Of a DNA stretch of 27,624 nucleotides, positions 1 through 9,525 are shown piece by piece. This DNA comes from Bacteroidetes bacterium 4572_114 (GTDB lineage Bacteria; Bacteroidota; Bacteroidia; Bacteroidales; 4484-276). The translations under genes and the position numbers were made by a program. The notes beneath the pieces were generated by a model. The model was not told the origin of the DNA and did no database searches. It saw nothing but the letters and a program-made list of their open reading frames with translations. Position 1 is the stretch's first letter. Each line of letters opens with the position of its first letter. The stretch spans positions 1-27,624 of the forward strand of contig NIVA01000033.1 of assembly GCA_002254335.1 (NCBI GenBank), given 5' to 3'.

Positions 1-726
1 AACTTTTACGGTGCCGAAAAAATGGTGCGCATCAACCAGGTGCCGGACGGGCTTGTTGATCTCGATTACATTGTGCCACATGGCGTAAACCTGATTTTGG
101 TGCCCAAATGCGAAAGTGCCGGACAGATTGACGAGGTGAATAAGAGGATTGATGAACTAAAGGCATTAAACAATATCCAAGCAAATATCTGGCTGATGCC
201 GATTATCGAGAGCGCACTGGGTGTTATCAAATCTTATGAAATTGCTGTTGCCGCCGATAATGTGGTCGCCTTGGCCATTGGCCTCGAAGACTATACTGCC
301 GATCTTGGCGTAAGGCGCACGTTGGAAGGCTCCGAATCGTTTTTTGCCCGTACCCAACTTGTTAATTCCTGCAAGGCCGCACAAATCCAGACTATTGATT
401 CAGTTTTTTCGGATGTGGCAGATATGGAAGGTTTGAAACAAAACGTATTGAAATCAAAGTCGTTAGGCTTCGATGGAATGGGTTGTATCCATCCCAGGCA
501 GATTGAAGTGATACACGAAAATTTTGCCCCCGGAACAGCAGAAATAGATAAGGCCAAAAAAATTGTAGATGCTTTTATCACAGCGACCGAACAGGGGCTG
601 GGGGTAGTATCGTTAGGGACAAAAATGATTGATGCCCCCGTGGTTAAACGTGCACAAAAGGTGATCGACCTGGCAGTGTCGCTGGAGTTGATCAATGCAA
701 ACTGGCGCGAGGAAATGGGGGAATGA
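1..726 (+). CDS. citE: Citrate lyase beta subunit (HpcH/HpaI aldolase family), 5'-truncated by window edge
   Basis: The frame is open from base 1 and ends at TGA 724-726, giving 241 visible residues. The start lies outside the window; the family is usually about 290-340 residues. In citrate lyase this subunit cleaves citryl-ACP to oxaloacetate and acetyl-ACP. Family signatures are clear: a MPIIES segment (Glu near visible residue 70) and GLEDYTADLG (Asp about 27 residues later) provide the usual Mg2+ ligands, and GCIHPRQI lies near the C-terminus. A damaged citF lies 383 bases downstream on the same strand, so this is the citEF part of a citrate lyase operon. The stop codon sits inside the first unit of a 24-bp tandem repeat. 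Related malyl-CoA or citramalyl-CoA lyases share the fold, but the adjacent citF favours CitE. Confidence 0.88.
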   Translation, partial: NFYGAEKMVRINQVPDGLVDLDYIVPHGVNLILVPKCESAGQIDEVNKRIDELKALNNIQANIWLMPIIESALGVIKSYEIAVAADNVVALAIGLEDYTADLGVRRTLEGSESFFARTQLVNSCKAAQIQTIDSVFSDVADMEGLKQNVLKSKSLGFDGMGCIHPRQIEVIHENFAPGTAEIDKAKKIVDAFITATEQGLGVVSLGTKMIDAPVVKRAQKVIDLAVSLELINANWREEMGE

Positions 727-770
727 TTTAATGATACAATGATGTAATGATTTAATGATACAATGATGTA
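723..770. repeat. 24-bp perfect tandem duplication overlapping the citE stop codon
   Basis: Units 723-746 and 747-770 are identical, each made of ATGATTTA / ATGATACA / ATGATGTA octamers. Imperfect octamers (ATGATTAA, ATGATGCA) continue to about 810. The repeat begins one base before the citE TGA, so expansion leaves the stop in place. No gene is visible in this tract. Confidence 0.85.
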
Positions 771-882
771 ATGATTAAATGATGCAATGATTAAATGCGT
801 CAATGATATAATATAATCAGAACCTACATATTCACACATTTAAGCATTTACTCATTTACTCATTTTCGCATTATTCACTAAT

Positions 883-1051
883 GAGTCCGGTCTAAAAACG
901 AAGTTTTTGATAATTAGCGAAATTTTATTATTTTCAAAAACATGATTACAAGGAAATTAAAAAAAGTTTATTAGCGCATCCATACGGACCCATACGGGCT
1001 AACTAAGTGTCGCAAGTTTAGCGGCAAAATATGGCTTTTTAGACCGGACTC
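883..1051. mobile_element. MITE-like element with 16-bp perfect terminal inverted repeats and 6-bp target duplication
   Basis: The left end GAGTCCGGTCTAAAAA (883-898) is the exact reverse complement of the right end at 1036-1051. The element is flanked on both sides by ACTAAT (877-882 and 1052-1057), a good target-site duplication. The 169-bp body is AT-rich and has no usable ORF, so it would depend on a transposase in trans. Bases 1032-1052 recur exactly at 11181-11201, and a diverged end lies near 2636-2652. I do not recognise the parent IS family. Confidence 0.75.
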
Positions 1052-1109
1052 ACTAATTTAATAGCAGTACTTTTTGAAAAATTAATGGATCAATAAATTC
1101 AGAACAACA

Positions 1110-2463
1110 ATGAAAAAATACGATAAACTTGTAAAGAATGCCGTGGGCAGGATGGTCCCCACAATTATCAATGGCGAAGAACATATTCCTTTTCAGGGTG
1201 TAGGAAAATATATTCCTGAAGGCCGTAAATTTGCCCCACGTATTTCGAGTTGCGCCAATCCAATATCTTGAGGATGGGACCATTCATCACATCGAAGGAA
1301 GCATGAACGGCCCTCTCGGAAAATATGCATCCGAAGGTAAAATGAAAGGCCTTAGCGTGTTGAGGTCGCATGGTGGCCGATATCAAGCTGTCCAGGATGG
1401 CGAAGTTCAAATAGACATTACAGTAATTGCTGCCCCCACTGCCGATCCTTTCGGGAATGCAACCGGCGACCGCGGCCCTGCAGCATGTGGCCTTCTGGGT
1501 TTTGCACTTGCCGATTCGCAATATGCCGATAAAGTGATAGTAGTTACCGACAACCTTGTGCCTTTCCCATGCGTCCCCTGGCAAATTCAAGGCAATTACG
1601 TCGATTATGTGGTTGAGGTTGACAAAGTTGGTTTGCCTGAAAGAATTGTCTCAGGTACCACCCAAATAACAAAAAGCCCCGACAGGTTGCTCATTGCCGA
1701 GATGACAGCACAATTTTGTGACGAGGCAGGTATTGTAAGGGATGGTTTCTCGTACCAGGCAGGTGCCGGAGGAACAGCCCTTTCGATAGGAAACTATTTT
1801 ATTGAATTACTTAGAGAGCGTGGCTGGAAGGCAAAGTTTATCCGTGCAGGAAGTAATCAATACCCGGTAAAGATGCTCGAAGAAGGCCTGGTTGAATATA
1901 TCCTCGATGGGCAAACCTTCGATCTGGAGGGAGTCCGTTCGATGCGCGAAAATCCCGGACATCTCAACACCAGCCCGTTTACCAGTTATAATTATCACGG
2001 CAAGGGAAATTTTGCCGGTATGGTGGATGTCGTGATTTTGGGTGCTACCGAAGTAGATATAAACTTCAATGCCAATGTTGTGACCCATTCAGACGGCTAC
2101 CTGTTGCATGGGATCGGTGGATGGCAGAATTGCCTGTTCTCAAAATGTACTATTTTACCTATCCCATTGTTTCGCGACAGGATGCCGGTAATCTTAGATG
2201 AGGTGACCACGCTTTGTGGCCCGGGCGAATTGATTGATGTGATTGTAACCGAAAGGGGAATTGCCATTAACCCGCGAAGGGCTGACCTGATTGAAAAGAT
2301 GAAAGATACCGGTCTGCCCATCAAAACCATAGCAGAGCTGAAAGAAGAAGCCGAAAAGATTTGCGGTAAACCTGAAAAACCCGTGCTTGACGATGAGATT
2401 ATTTCAGTTATAAAATGGGTTGATGGTACGGTGATAGATTCAGTTAGGAAGGTTAAAACTTAA
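1110..2463 (+). pseudogene. citF: Citrate lyase alpha subunit (citrate CoA-transferase), internal deletion plus frameshift
   Basis: CitF transfers the ACP prosthetic group from acetyl-ACP to citrate. The natural start is ATG 1110; this frame reads MKKYDKLVKNAVGR...KYIPEGRKFAPRISSC and stops at TGA 1269-1271. From about 1250 the family match continues in the next frame (APIQYLEDGTIHHIEGSMNGPLG) through to TAA 2461-2463, including HGGRYQ, GAGGTALSIG and GIAINPRRADL. Between FAPRISSC and APIQYLEDG a complete CitF has roughly 55-65 more residues, including the DGMTVSFHHxFRxGD-like part, and these are absent. The lesion is therefore a short deletion of a length not divisible by three. A TTG at 1231 opens a 410-codon frame, but the product would lack the N-terminal part of the first CoA-transferase domain. 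Loss of function is likely unless this is an assembly error. Confidence 0.8.
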
Positions 2464-2539
2464 GATTTGGGGAATTTGAAAAAACTGACGCAGGTTTACA
2501 CAGATACAACGGATTGAAAATCCGTTAGACCAGCAAAAA

Positions 2540-2652
2540 TCCGCGTCTGAAAACATCGTTAACATGTTAGCATTAGTGACTTTTTTACTTTTTGTGTAAT
2601 TTTGTACTTTCGTGTCTTTGTGGCAAAAAAATACTTTTCAGAGTGGACTCAC
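2540..2652. repeat. Possible decayed copy of the 883-1051 element family
   Basis: The right part (2636-2652, minus-strand reading TGAGTCCACTCTGAAAA) matches the 17-base TIR region of the 883-1051 element at about 14 positions. The left part (AATCCGCGTCTGAAAA, from about 2540) resembles its inverse. The rest of the citF-clpC gap holds no gene. The call is tentative. Confidence 0.3.
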
Positions 2653-2739
2653 AATTTGGGGGAATCATGTTATTGTGTATTAGCAGGTTTGATCCTTTCA
2701 ACATTTGAAGCCAGATTTTGAGCAAAGTCCCATACATGA

Positions 2740-2776
2740 AAAATCCAGAGTTGTTTATTGAACTCTGGATTTTTTT
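2740..2776. terminator. Bidirectional terminator between citF and clpC
   Basis: A strong inverted repeat (ATCCAGAGTT and AACTCTGGAT around an 8-base loop) is flanked by A's on the left and a T run on the right. It lies between the convergent citF and clpC genes and can terminate both. Confidence 0.8.
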
Positions 2777-2829
2777 CTTTGCACCCGTTATCCATCTCCC
2801 GGCATCTGGCAATTCACATAATCATTGAT

Positions 2830-5397
2830 TTATGCCGGCAGTTGTTTTATCTCTTTCTTACTTTTAATAATCTCAATTTCAAGCTCATCCTTCTCGTCTT
2901 TATGTTCAAGTATAATTTTATCGCCCACGGTAATATTACTCTTAATAATTTCTTCGGCTACCGGGTCTTCAACATATCTTTGAATTGCCCTTTTTAACGG
3001 CCTGGCGCCAAATTTTTCGTCCCATCCTTTTTCAACGATAAAATCTTGTGCTTCTTTAGAAATTTCTATTTGATAGCCGAGATCATTTAGCCTTTTATAA
3101 AGATGTTTCAACTCAATGGCGATAATTTTATGAATGGCCTCGCGCTCCAGTGAATCAAAGATTACAATGTCATCAATCCTGTTAAGAAATTCAGGTGCAA
3201 AAGTTTTTTTCAGTGCATTTTCAATAATACTTTGTGCCTGTTTCCCCTTACCTGACAATTTTGCCGAAGTGTTGAACCCAACACCTTGTCCAAAATCTTT
3301 CAATTGGCGCGAACCAATATTAGATGTCATTATTATTATGGTGTTTTTAAAATCGATCTTACGGCCCAGGCTGTCGGTGAGCAGGCCATCGTCTAACATT
3401 TGCAGCAACAGGTGATAAACATCCGGATGTGCTTTTTCAATTTCATCAAGCAATATGATGGAATAAGGTTTGCGGCGTACTTTTTCGGTTAACTGTCCGC
3501 CCTCTTCATACCCAACATATCCCGGAGGGGCGCCTACCAGACGCGAAACAGAAAACTTTTCCATAAATTCGCTCATATCAATCCGAACAATAGCATCCTC
3601 CGAATCAAAAAGATATCTGGCAAGGATTTTTGCCAGGTAGGTTTTTCCGACACCCGTAGGCCCAAGAAATATAAAAGTACCTATCGGTTTGTTGGGATCC
3701 TTTAATCCGGCACGATTTCTTCTGATTGATTTTACCACCTTCTTAATAGCTTCTTCCTGGCCAATTACCGAACCCTGTAATTCCGTTTCCATTTTGACCA
3801 AACGGTTACTTTCACTTTGTGCAATGCGTTTTACCGGCACACCGGTCATCATGGCAACCACTTCGGCCACATTTTCTTTGGAAACAATTTCTCGGTTGAT
3901 CCTCGATTCTTCTTCCCATTTCTTTTTCTCGCGCTCCAAATCCCCCTGAAATTTTCTTTCAATATCCCTAAACCGCGCAGCTTCTTCAAATTTTTGACTG
4001 CCTATGGCCTTGGATTTTTCCAAAATAACTTCCTCGATGTTGTTTTCAATTTGAATAATATTGGAAGGGACATGCATGTTGGTGATGTGTACCCTCGCAC
4101 CTGCTTCGTCCAATGCATCGATGGCTTTATCCGGTAAGTAGCGGTCGCTGATGTAACGGTTTGTTAAAGTTACACACGCCAGGATTGCACCATCGGTATA
4201 TTTTACAAGGTGGTGATCAGCATATTTTTCCTTAATGTTATGAAGGATTTCAGTGGTTTCTTCAACAGTGGTAGGGTCAACCAAAACTTTTTGGAAACGC
4301 CTGTCCAAAGCACCATCTTTTTCTATGAATTGGCGGTACTCGTTAAGTGTTGTTGCACCAATACACTGTAAATCGCCCCTTGCCAAGGCCGGCTTGAACA
4401 TATTGGATGCATCAAGCGAACCGGATGCATTTCCAGCTCCCACAATGGTATGTATCTCATCGATAAAAAGGATGATGTCCGGGTTTTTTTCAATCTCATT
4501 TAAAACGGCTTTCATGCGCTCCTCAAACTGACCACGATATTTTGTGCCTGCAACAAGCGATGCCAGGTCGAGGGTTATGATCCTTTTATTAAAAAGTGCC
4601 CTCGATACTTTCCGGGCAACTATCCTAAGTGCCAATCCTTCGGCAATGGCCGATTTGCCGACACCAGGTTCCCCGATAAGTATTGGGTTATTCTTTTTGC
4701 GCCTACTTAAAATCTGGGCAATCCTCTCTAATTCTTTCCCCCTGCCAACAATAGGGTCCAGCCTGTCTTCTTCGGCCTGGCGGGTGAGGTCGTGGCCAAA
4801 ATTATCCAGTACCGGTGTTTTAGATTTAGTGTCACCGGGCTTTTTGGTTTTTTTGGTAAACCCCTTTTTTTCTTCAAAATCCTCTTCCATCGGACTGCCC
4901 GGGAAATTTCCACTGGGAAGATCCATCGGTTTTATTTGGTCATCTAAGTTTGTATCACTTGTCATAATAGCCTGTAATTCTTCTTTTACACTGTCGTAAT
5001 CAATACCATACCTCTCAAAGGTTTTGGTAACAATATTGTCTTCATCCTTTAAAATAGCCAGCAAAAGATGTTCAGTCCCGATAAGTTCGCTGTTATATAG
5101 TTTAGCCTCAAGATAAGTAAGTTTAAGTGCCCTTTCGGCTTGTTTGATAAGGGGAAGGTTTTCTATAGTTTTGCTTCCCGGGGTAAAATTGGGTGCTATC
5201 GACTGTTCAACATTTCTTCGGTAATCTTTAAGGTCAACACCAAGATAATTCAGGATTTGGACCGCAAGTCCTTCTCCCTCGCGCAGAATCCCTAAAATTA
5301 AATGCTCTACCCCAATAAAGTCATTCCCTAACCTTATTGCTTCTTCACGGCTATAGGTGAGCACATCTTTTACACGTTTTGAAAATTTAGCTTCCAT
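2830..5397 (-). CDS. clpC: ATP-dependent Clp protease ATP-binding subunit ClpC
   Basis: A cytosolic AAA+ unfoldase that feeds substrates to ClpP. It has 855 residues, the normal length. Two Clp N repeats (about 1-145) begin MEAKFSKRVKDVLTYSREEA. AAA D1 has Walker A GEPGVGKS (about 242-249) and Walker B IILFIDEI (about 308-315). A UVR-like coiled segment (QKFEEAARFRDIERKF) lies near 468-483. D2 has Walker A GPTGVGKT (about 579-586) and Walker B IILLDE (about 647-652). The GVGF loop that contacts ClpP is present. An open frame continues upstream to a TTG at 5424, but MEAKF is the usual Bacteroidota start; ATG 5400 is one codon earlier. Transcribed divergently from gyrA. Complete and ordinary; clpP is not in the window. 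Confidence 0.95.
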   Translation of the reverse strand: MEAKFSKRVKDVLTYSREEAIRLGNDFIGVEHLILGILREGEGLAVQILNYLGVDLKDYRRNVEQSIAPNFTPGSKTIENLPLIKQAERALKLTYLEAKLYNSELIGTEHLLLAILKDEDNIVTKTFERYGIDYDSVKEELQAIMTSDTNLDDQIKPMDLPSGNFPGSPMEEDFEEKKGFTKKTKKPGDTKSKTPVLDNFGHDLTRQAEEDRLDPIVGRGKELERIAQILSRRKKNNPILIGEPGVGKSAIAEGLALRIVARKVSRALFNKRIITLDLASLVAGTKYRGQFEERMKAVLNEIEKNPDIILFIDEIHTIVGAGNASGSLDASNMFKPALARGDLQCIGATTLNEYRQFIEKDGALDRRFQKVLVDPTTVEETTEILHNIKEKYADHHLVKYTDGAILACVTLTNRYISDRYLPDKAIDALDEAGARVHITNMHVPSNIIQIENNIEEVILEKSKAIGSQKFEEAARFRDIERKFQGDLEREKKKWEEESRINREIVSKENVAEVVAMMTGVPVKRIAQSESNRLVKMETELQGSVIGQEEAIKKVVKSIRRNRAGLKDPNKPIGTFIFLGPTGVGKTYLAKILARYLFDSEDAIVRIDMSEFMEKFSVSRLVGAPPGYVGYEEGGQLTEKVRRKPYSIILLDEIEKAHPDVYHLLLQMLDDGLLTDSLGRKIDFKNTIIIMTSNIGSRQLKDFGQGVGFNTSAKLSGKGKQAQSIIENALKKTFAPEFLNRIDDIVIFDSLEREAIHKIIAIELKHLYKRLNDLGYQIEISKEAQDFIVEKGWDEKFGARPLKRAIQRYVEDPVAEEIIKSNITVGDKIILEHKDEKDELEIEIIKSKKEIKQLPA

Positions 5398-5437
5398 CAT
5401 TCTTAATTTAAAAGTGCGTGGCAATCAAATAACGTTC

Positions 5438-5501
5438 CAAATGTAAAAATAATCTTTTTAGGATTGTTAATCGGCAAAAATACATTCAATAGTTTTGTCA
5501 A
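5438..5501 (-). promoter_or_regulatory. Promoter region of clpC
   Basis: On the minus strand two -7 boxes of the Bacteroidota type TAnnTTTG occur: TATTTTTG (5475-5482, with TTGAC starting at 5501, spacer 16) and TACATTTG (5438-5445, no obvious -33 box). Which one is used cannot be decided from sequence. Confidence 0.45.
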
Positions 5502-5555
5502 TACTCCTGATCCCCTTAATTTATCAACAGTTTGATGTTTATAATAATTGTTTGG

Positions 5556-5590
5556 TTGCATTTTTTATCCAATAAAAAACTGTACTTTTG
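5556..5590 (+). promoter_or_regulatory. Promoter of gyrA
   Basis: A perfect -7 box TACTTTTG lies at 5583-5590, about 50 bases before the gyrA ATG. The nearest TTG (5556-5558) is 24 bases away, longer than ideal, so the -33 assignment is weak. Confidence 0.5.
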
Positions 5591-5639
5591 CCTCCTGTTT
5601 TTTAAATTTGTAATTTACTAAATACGAATTAGTTACGAG

Positions 5640-8171
5640 ATGGATAATATTCAAGAGGGCGAAAAAATAGTAAAAGTTAATATCGAAGACCAGATGAAGT
5701 CTGCCTATATCGATTACTCAATGTCAGTAATTGTATCAAGGGCACTTCCGGATGTCAGGGATGGCCTGAAGCCTGTTCATAGAAGGATCCTTTATGGAAT
5801 GTTGGATTTGGGTGTATTTTCAAACCGCCCGTATAAAAAATCTGCAAGGATAGTAGGGGAGGTGTTAGGCAAATACCACCCCCACGGTGATACTTCGGTT
5901 TATGATGCCATGGTAAGGATGGCGCAGGTATGGTCGTTAAGATATCCACTTGTTGATGGCCAGGGAAACTTCGGCTCGATAGATAACGACAGCCCTGCAG
6001 CAATGCGATATACCGAAGCAAGGCTGAGAAAACTGTCAGAAGAACTATTGGACGATATCAATAAAGATACTGTTGATTTTCAGCTAAATTTTGACGATTC
6101 CCTTAAAGAACCGCAGGTACTCCCTGCCAAATTGCCAAACCTGTTAATAAACGGTGCATCTGGTATTGCCGTAGGGATGGCCACCAACATGGCCCCCCAC
6201 AACCTGACAGAAGTGCTTAATGGCACCATTGCATATATTGAAAACAACGACATTACCATTGAGGGGTTGATGCAATATATTAAGGCCCCCGATTTTCCGA
6301 CAGGTGGGATTATTTATGGGTATGACGGAGTGCGTGAAGCTTTTGAAACCGGCAGGGGCAGGATAGTTATGCGGGGGGAAGCTGCAATTGAAACTACCTC
6401 TTCGGGCAGGGAGCAAATTATTGTTTCTTCAGTACCATACCAGGTGAATAAAGCTGAAATGATAAGAAAGACCGCTGATCTTATCAACGACAAAAAAATA
6501 GAAGGGATCAGCGATATCCGCGATGAATCAGACAGGAACGGTATCAGGGTCGTGTATGATTTAAAGCGGGATGCGGTCACAAATGTAGTCCTCAATAAAT
6601 TATATCAATACACATCATTACAAACATCATTTAGTGTAAACAATATTGCACTTGTTAAAGGCCGTCCGAGGCAACTCAATTTAAAAGAAATTATCGGATA
6701 TTTTGTTGAGCATCGCCATGAAGTAGTGATAAGGAGGACCGAATACGAACTAAGGGAAGCCGAGAAAAAAGCCCATATCCTTGAAGGCCTGCTAATTGCC
6801 CTCGATCATCTTGATGAAGTAATTGCACTGATCCGTAATTCCCGGACACCTGAGGAGGCAAGGGAAGGTTTAATATTGAACTTTAAACTGACCGAAATCC
6901 AGGCAAGGGCAATACTTGATATGCGCCTGCACCGGCTCACAGGCCTTGAGCGTGAAAAAATCAAAGCTGACTTTGAGGAATTGATGAAAAGAATAGGATC
7001 ACTCAAAGAGATCCTGGCCAGCGAGCCTATGCGTATGGAGATTATTAAAGATGAACTAAAAGGGCTGCTCGAAAAATATAGTGATGAACGCAGGACCAGG
7101 ATTGAATATTCTGCCAGCGATTTCAGGATTGAAGATACCATTCCCGATGAAGATGTTGTGATAACCATTTCACATCTGGGATACATCAAAAGGACACCAT
7201 TGACGGAGTACCGCGTACAAGGCCGTGGTGGGAGAGGGGCACGGGGAGGTTCGATCAGGAACGAAGATTTCCTGGAATATCTGTTTGTTGCCACTAGCCA
7301 CAACTACATGCTATTCTTTACCGAAAAGGGAAAATGTTACTGGCTGAGGGTTTTCGAAATTCCCGAAGGGGCGAAAACATCAAAGGGCAGGGCCATCCAA
7401 AACCTGATAAATATTGAACCCGACGACAAGGTAAAAGCATTTATTAATATTAAGGACCTTAAAGATGAAGAATATATTAATAACAACTTCATCATTTTGG
7501 CATCCAAAAAAGGGGTAATCAAAAAAACATCGCTGAAGTTATATTCCCGTCCCCGTCAAAATGGCATTATTGCCATCAACATCAGGGAAGGGGATTCACT
7601 GCTTGAAGCACGTCAGACCAACGGTTCCAACGAAGTAATCATGGCACTAAAATCGGGTAGGGCAATCCGTTTTAACGAAACCAAAGTAAGGCCAATGGGC
7701 AGAAATGCCTCCGGGGTACGCGGAATTAGCCTTGCACATGCCAAAGATGAGGTGATTGGGATGATCTGTGTTGAAAGTGCTGATTATGATGTGCTTGTGG
7801 TTTCCGAAAACGGTTATGGCAAAAGATCAAAACTTGACGATTACCGCATAACCAACAGAGGTGGGAAAGGTGTTAAAACCCTTAATATCACCGATAAGAC
7901 CGGTAGCCTGATAGCTATTAAAAACGTAACTGATAACGATGACCTGATGATCATCAACCGTTCGGGCCTGACAATCCGCATGTCAGTTTCGGGGTTAAGG
8001 GTTATGGGACGGGCCACACAAGGTGTAAAACTGATAAACCTGCGTGATAAGGATGTTATAGCCGCCGTGACCAAAGTTGCAGTTGAAGAAGAAGAACAAG
8101 AGGAAATGAATGATCAGGATAATGAAATACAAACTGAAAATGAAGGCCTTGTAGAAGAAGGGCGGGAGTAG
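5640..8171 (+). CDS. gyrA: DNA gyrase subunit A
   Basis: The breakage-reunion subunit of gyrase, which introduces negative supercoils together with GyrB. It has 843 residues. The N-terminal winged-helix/tower core includes the quinolone-resistance region KSARIVGEVLGKYHPHGD and catalytic Tyr124 in AMRYTEARLR. Thr85 and Asp89 occupy the positions of E. coli Ser83 and Asp87. The C-terminal beta-pinwheel begins around residue 500 and carries a GyrA box QGRGGRG, which argues for GyrA rather than ParC. The C-terminus is an acidic tail rich in Glu, Asp and Asn. The ATG is preceded by an A/T-rich leader and a TAnnTTTG promoter. The gene is complete. A TPR-protein gene follows with its own promoter. 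Confidence 0.95.
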   Translation: MDNIQEGEKIVKVNIEDQMKSAYIDYSMSVIVSRALPDVRDGLKPVHRRILYGMLDLGVFSNRPYKKSARIVGEVLGKYHPHGDTSVYDAMVRMAQVWSLRYPLVDGQGNFGSIDNDSPAAMRYTEARLRKLSEELLDDINKDTVDFQLNFDDSLKEPQVLPAKLPNLLINGASGIAVGMATNMAPHNLTEVLNGTIAYIENNDITIEGLMQYIKAPDFPTGGIIYGYDGVREAFETGRGRIVMRGEAAIETTSSGREQIIVSSVPYQVNKAEMIRKTADLINDKKIEGISDIRDESDRNGIRVVYDLKRDAVTNVVLNKLYQYTSLQTSFSVNNIALVKGRPRQLNLKEIIGYFVEHRHEVVIRRTEYELREAEKKAHILEGLLIALDHLDEVIALIRNSRTPEEAREGLILNFKLTEIQARAILDMRLHRLTGLEREKIKADFEELMKRIGSLKEILASEPMRMEIIKDELKGLLEKYSDERRTRIEYSASDFRIEDTIPDEDVVITISHLGYIKRTPLTEYRVQGRGGRGARGGSIRNEDFLEYLFVATSHNYMLFFTEKGKCYWLRVFEIPEGAKTSKGRAIQNLINIEPDDKVKAFINIKDLKDEEYINNNFIILASKKGVIKKTSLKLYSRPRQNGIIAINIREGDSLLEARQTNGSNEVIMALKSGRAIRFNETKVRPMGRNASGVRGISLAHAKDEVIGMICVESADYDVLVVSENGYGKRSKLDDYRITNRGGKGVKTLNITDKTGSLIAIKNVTDNDDLMIINRSGLTIRMSVSGLRVMGRATQGVKLINLRDKDVIAAVTKVAVEEEEQEEMNDQDNEIQTENEGLVEEGRE

Positions 8172-8253
8172 GTCGAAATTAAACCTCTACAAATTTAAAG
8201 AGCAGTGGTAGCAGGACTTTTCCGGCTTAATTGGATAGGTTTCAAATTAGTGA

Positions 8254-8288
8254 ATTGTTTTATATTTTTCTTTTAAGTTTTATCTTTG
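8254..8288 (+). promoter_or_regulatory. Promoter of the TPR-protein gene
   Basis: TATCTTTG (8281-8288) is a perfect Bacteroidota -7 box 78 bases before the ATG. A TTG at 8254-8256 is 24 bases upstream of it, a non-ideal spacing. Confidence 0.5.
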
Positions 8289-8366
8289 CAGCGCAAACGA
8301 AATCAACAATAACATTTTTTGGTATAACAATTGTAAATTAATCACGATAACTATAAAATAAAAACA

Positions 8367-9506
8367 ATGAGAAAAATTGCAGTTTTAATTATTTTAATTT
8401 TTAGTGTTGTAGTAATTCATGCGCAACAAAAAAATGTACAATCGGCCTACAGGTATCTTGGCAAAGGTAAACTCGACAAAGCAAAAGAGTATATAGATAT
8501 GGCCGTTGAAAATGAAAGTACAATGACAGATGCAAAAGCATGGAAGTACAGGGGGATGATATATTACGATATCTTTATTACAAAGGATGAAGAGTTTAAA
8601 GGCCTGGACGACAAATCGCTGGACAAATCGTATGAATCATTCAAAAATGCAATGAAGTTGGATAAAAAAGACAAATATAAAAACGACATTATCCTTAACC
8701 TTTCATCTGTTGCCACTGCTTTTTACCAACGTGCATACGAAAACTATCAAAAAGAGGAGTATATTCCAGCCGGTGACGATTTTTTTACTTCCTATCAAAT
8801 TAACAATGAAATTGGGGCCAACGACACCATTACTTTGTATTACTCTGCCATGAGTTATTTCAAAGGGAAAGATATGAAAACTGCCAAAAATCATTACTTG
8901 ACACTTGCAGAAATGCAGTTTGAGGAACCGGAAATTTATACAAATATGGCCAAGATTTCCCTGGTGGAGGGAGATACTTTGGCTGCAATCGACTATAACA
9001 AAACAGGAAGGGAATTGTATCCAGACGACCTGGGGTTGATTTTCTCGGAAACCAATATATACATGGCGTTAGGCGAAAATGATAAATCGCTCGAGCTCCT
9101 GAACCTTGCAATTGACGGTGATCCATCAAACAAATCGCTTTATTTTGCTGCCGGGACTATTTATGAAAAAACCCTTATGTACGATCAGGCCAAAAAATAT
9201 TATGAAAAAGCTATTAATGTTGATCCGGATTATTTTGAAGCAAACTATAACTTAGGAGCCCTGTATTTTAATAAAGCAGTTGAACTATTAGGGCAGGCTG
9301 ATGCATTGAACCTGAATGAAGAAGAAAAATACAATGCATTGAAAGATGAATCTGAAGCATTGATGCAAAAAGCTGTTCCATATCTGGAAAAAGCAGATAG
9401 CCTTGAGTCGAGTGATAAAATTACTTTGCAAACCCTTAAAGAGATTTACACAAGGCTGAACATGCTCGAAAAACTGAAAGGCGTTAACGAGCGCCTGGCC
9501 GAATAA
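8367..9506 (+). CDS. Exported tetratricopeptide-repeat protein
   Basis: It has 379 residues. An N-terminal signal peptide (MRKIAVLIILIFSVVVIHAQ, cleavage likely after Ala19) directs export to the periplasm. The rest is helical TPR repeats; the clearest are around residues 25-50, 195-235 (YTNMAKISLVEGDTLAAIDY, LGLIFSETNIYMALGENDKS), 245-285 (KSLYFAAGTIYEKTLMYDQA) and 285-300 (FEANYNLGALYFNKAVELL). TPRs bind partner proteins; no enzymatic motif is visible and the partner is unknown. It is followed by a strong terminator and has its own promoter, so it is probably monocistronic. I recall similar TPR genes next to gyrA in Bacteroidota, but that link is from memory. Confidence 0.85.
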   Translation: MRKIAVLIILIFSVVVIHAQQKNVQSAYRYLGKGKLDKAKEYIDMAVENESTMTDAKAWKYRGMIYYDIFITKDEEFKGLDDKSLDKSYESFKNAMKLDKKDKYKNDIILNLSSVATAFYQRAYENYQKEEYIPAGDDFFTSYQINNEIGANDTITLYYSAMSYFKGKDMKTAKNHYLTLAEMQFEEPEIYTNMAKISLVEGDTLAAIDYNKTGRELYPDDLGLIFSETNIYMALGENDKSLELLNLAIDGDPSNKSLYFAAGTIYEKTLMYDQAKKYYEKAINVDPDYFEANYNLGALYFNKAVELLGQADALNLNEEEKYNALKDESEALMQKAVPYLEKADSLESSDKITLQTLKEIYTRLNMLEKLKGVNERLAE

Positions 9507-9525
9507 AAAATATTTAGAATTTAAT

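Noticed and set aside
291..839. A 182-codon minus-strand gene
   Set aside because: Its start lies in the 24-bp tandem repeat (repeated NHYIIVSL) and the rest is antisense to citE.
1231..2463. A complete 410-residue CitF starting at TTG 1231
   Set aside because: The N-terminal family sequence is clearly encoded upstream from ATG 1110 in another frame, and a block of the CoA-transferase domain is missing.
5880..5910. Thr85 in GyrA as an acquired quinolone-resistance mutation
   Set aside because: Thr at this position is natural in several lineages (for example Campylobacter), so it is not evidence of resistance by itself.
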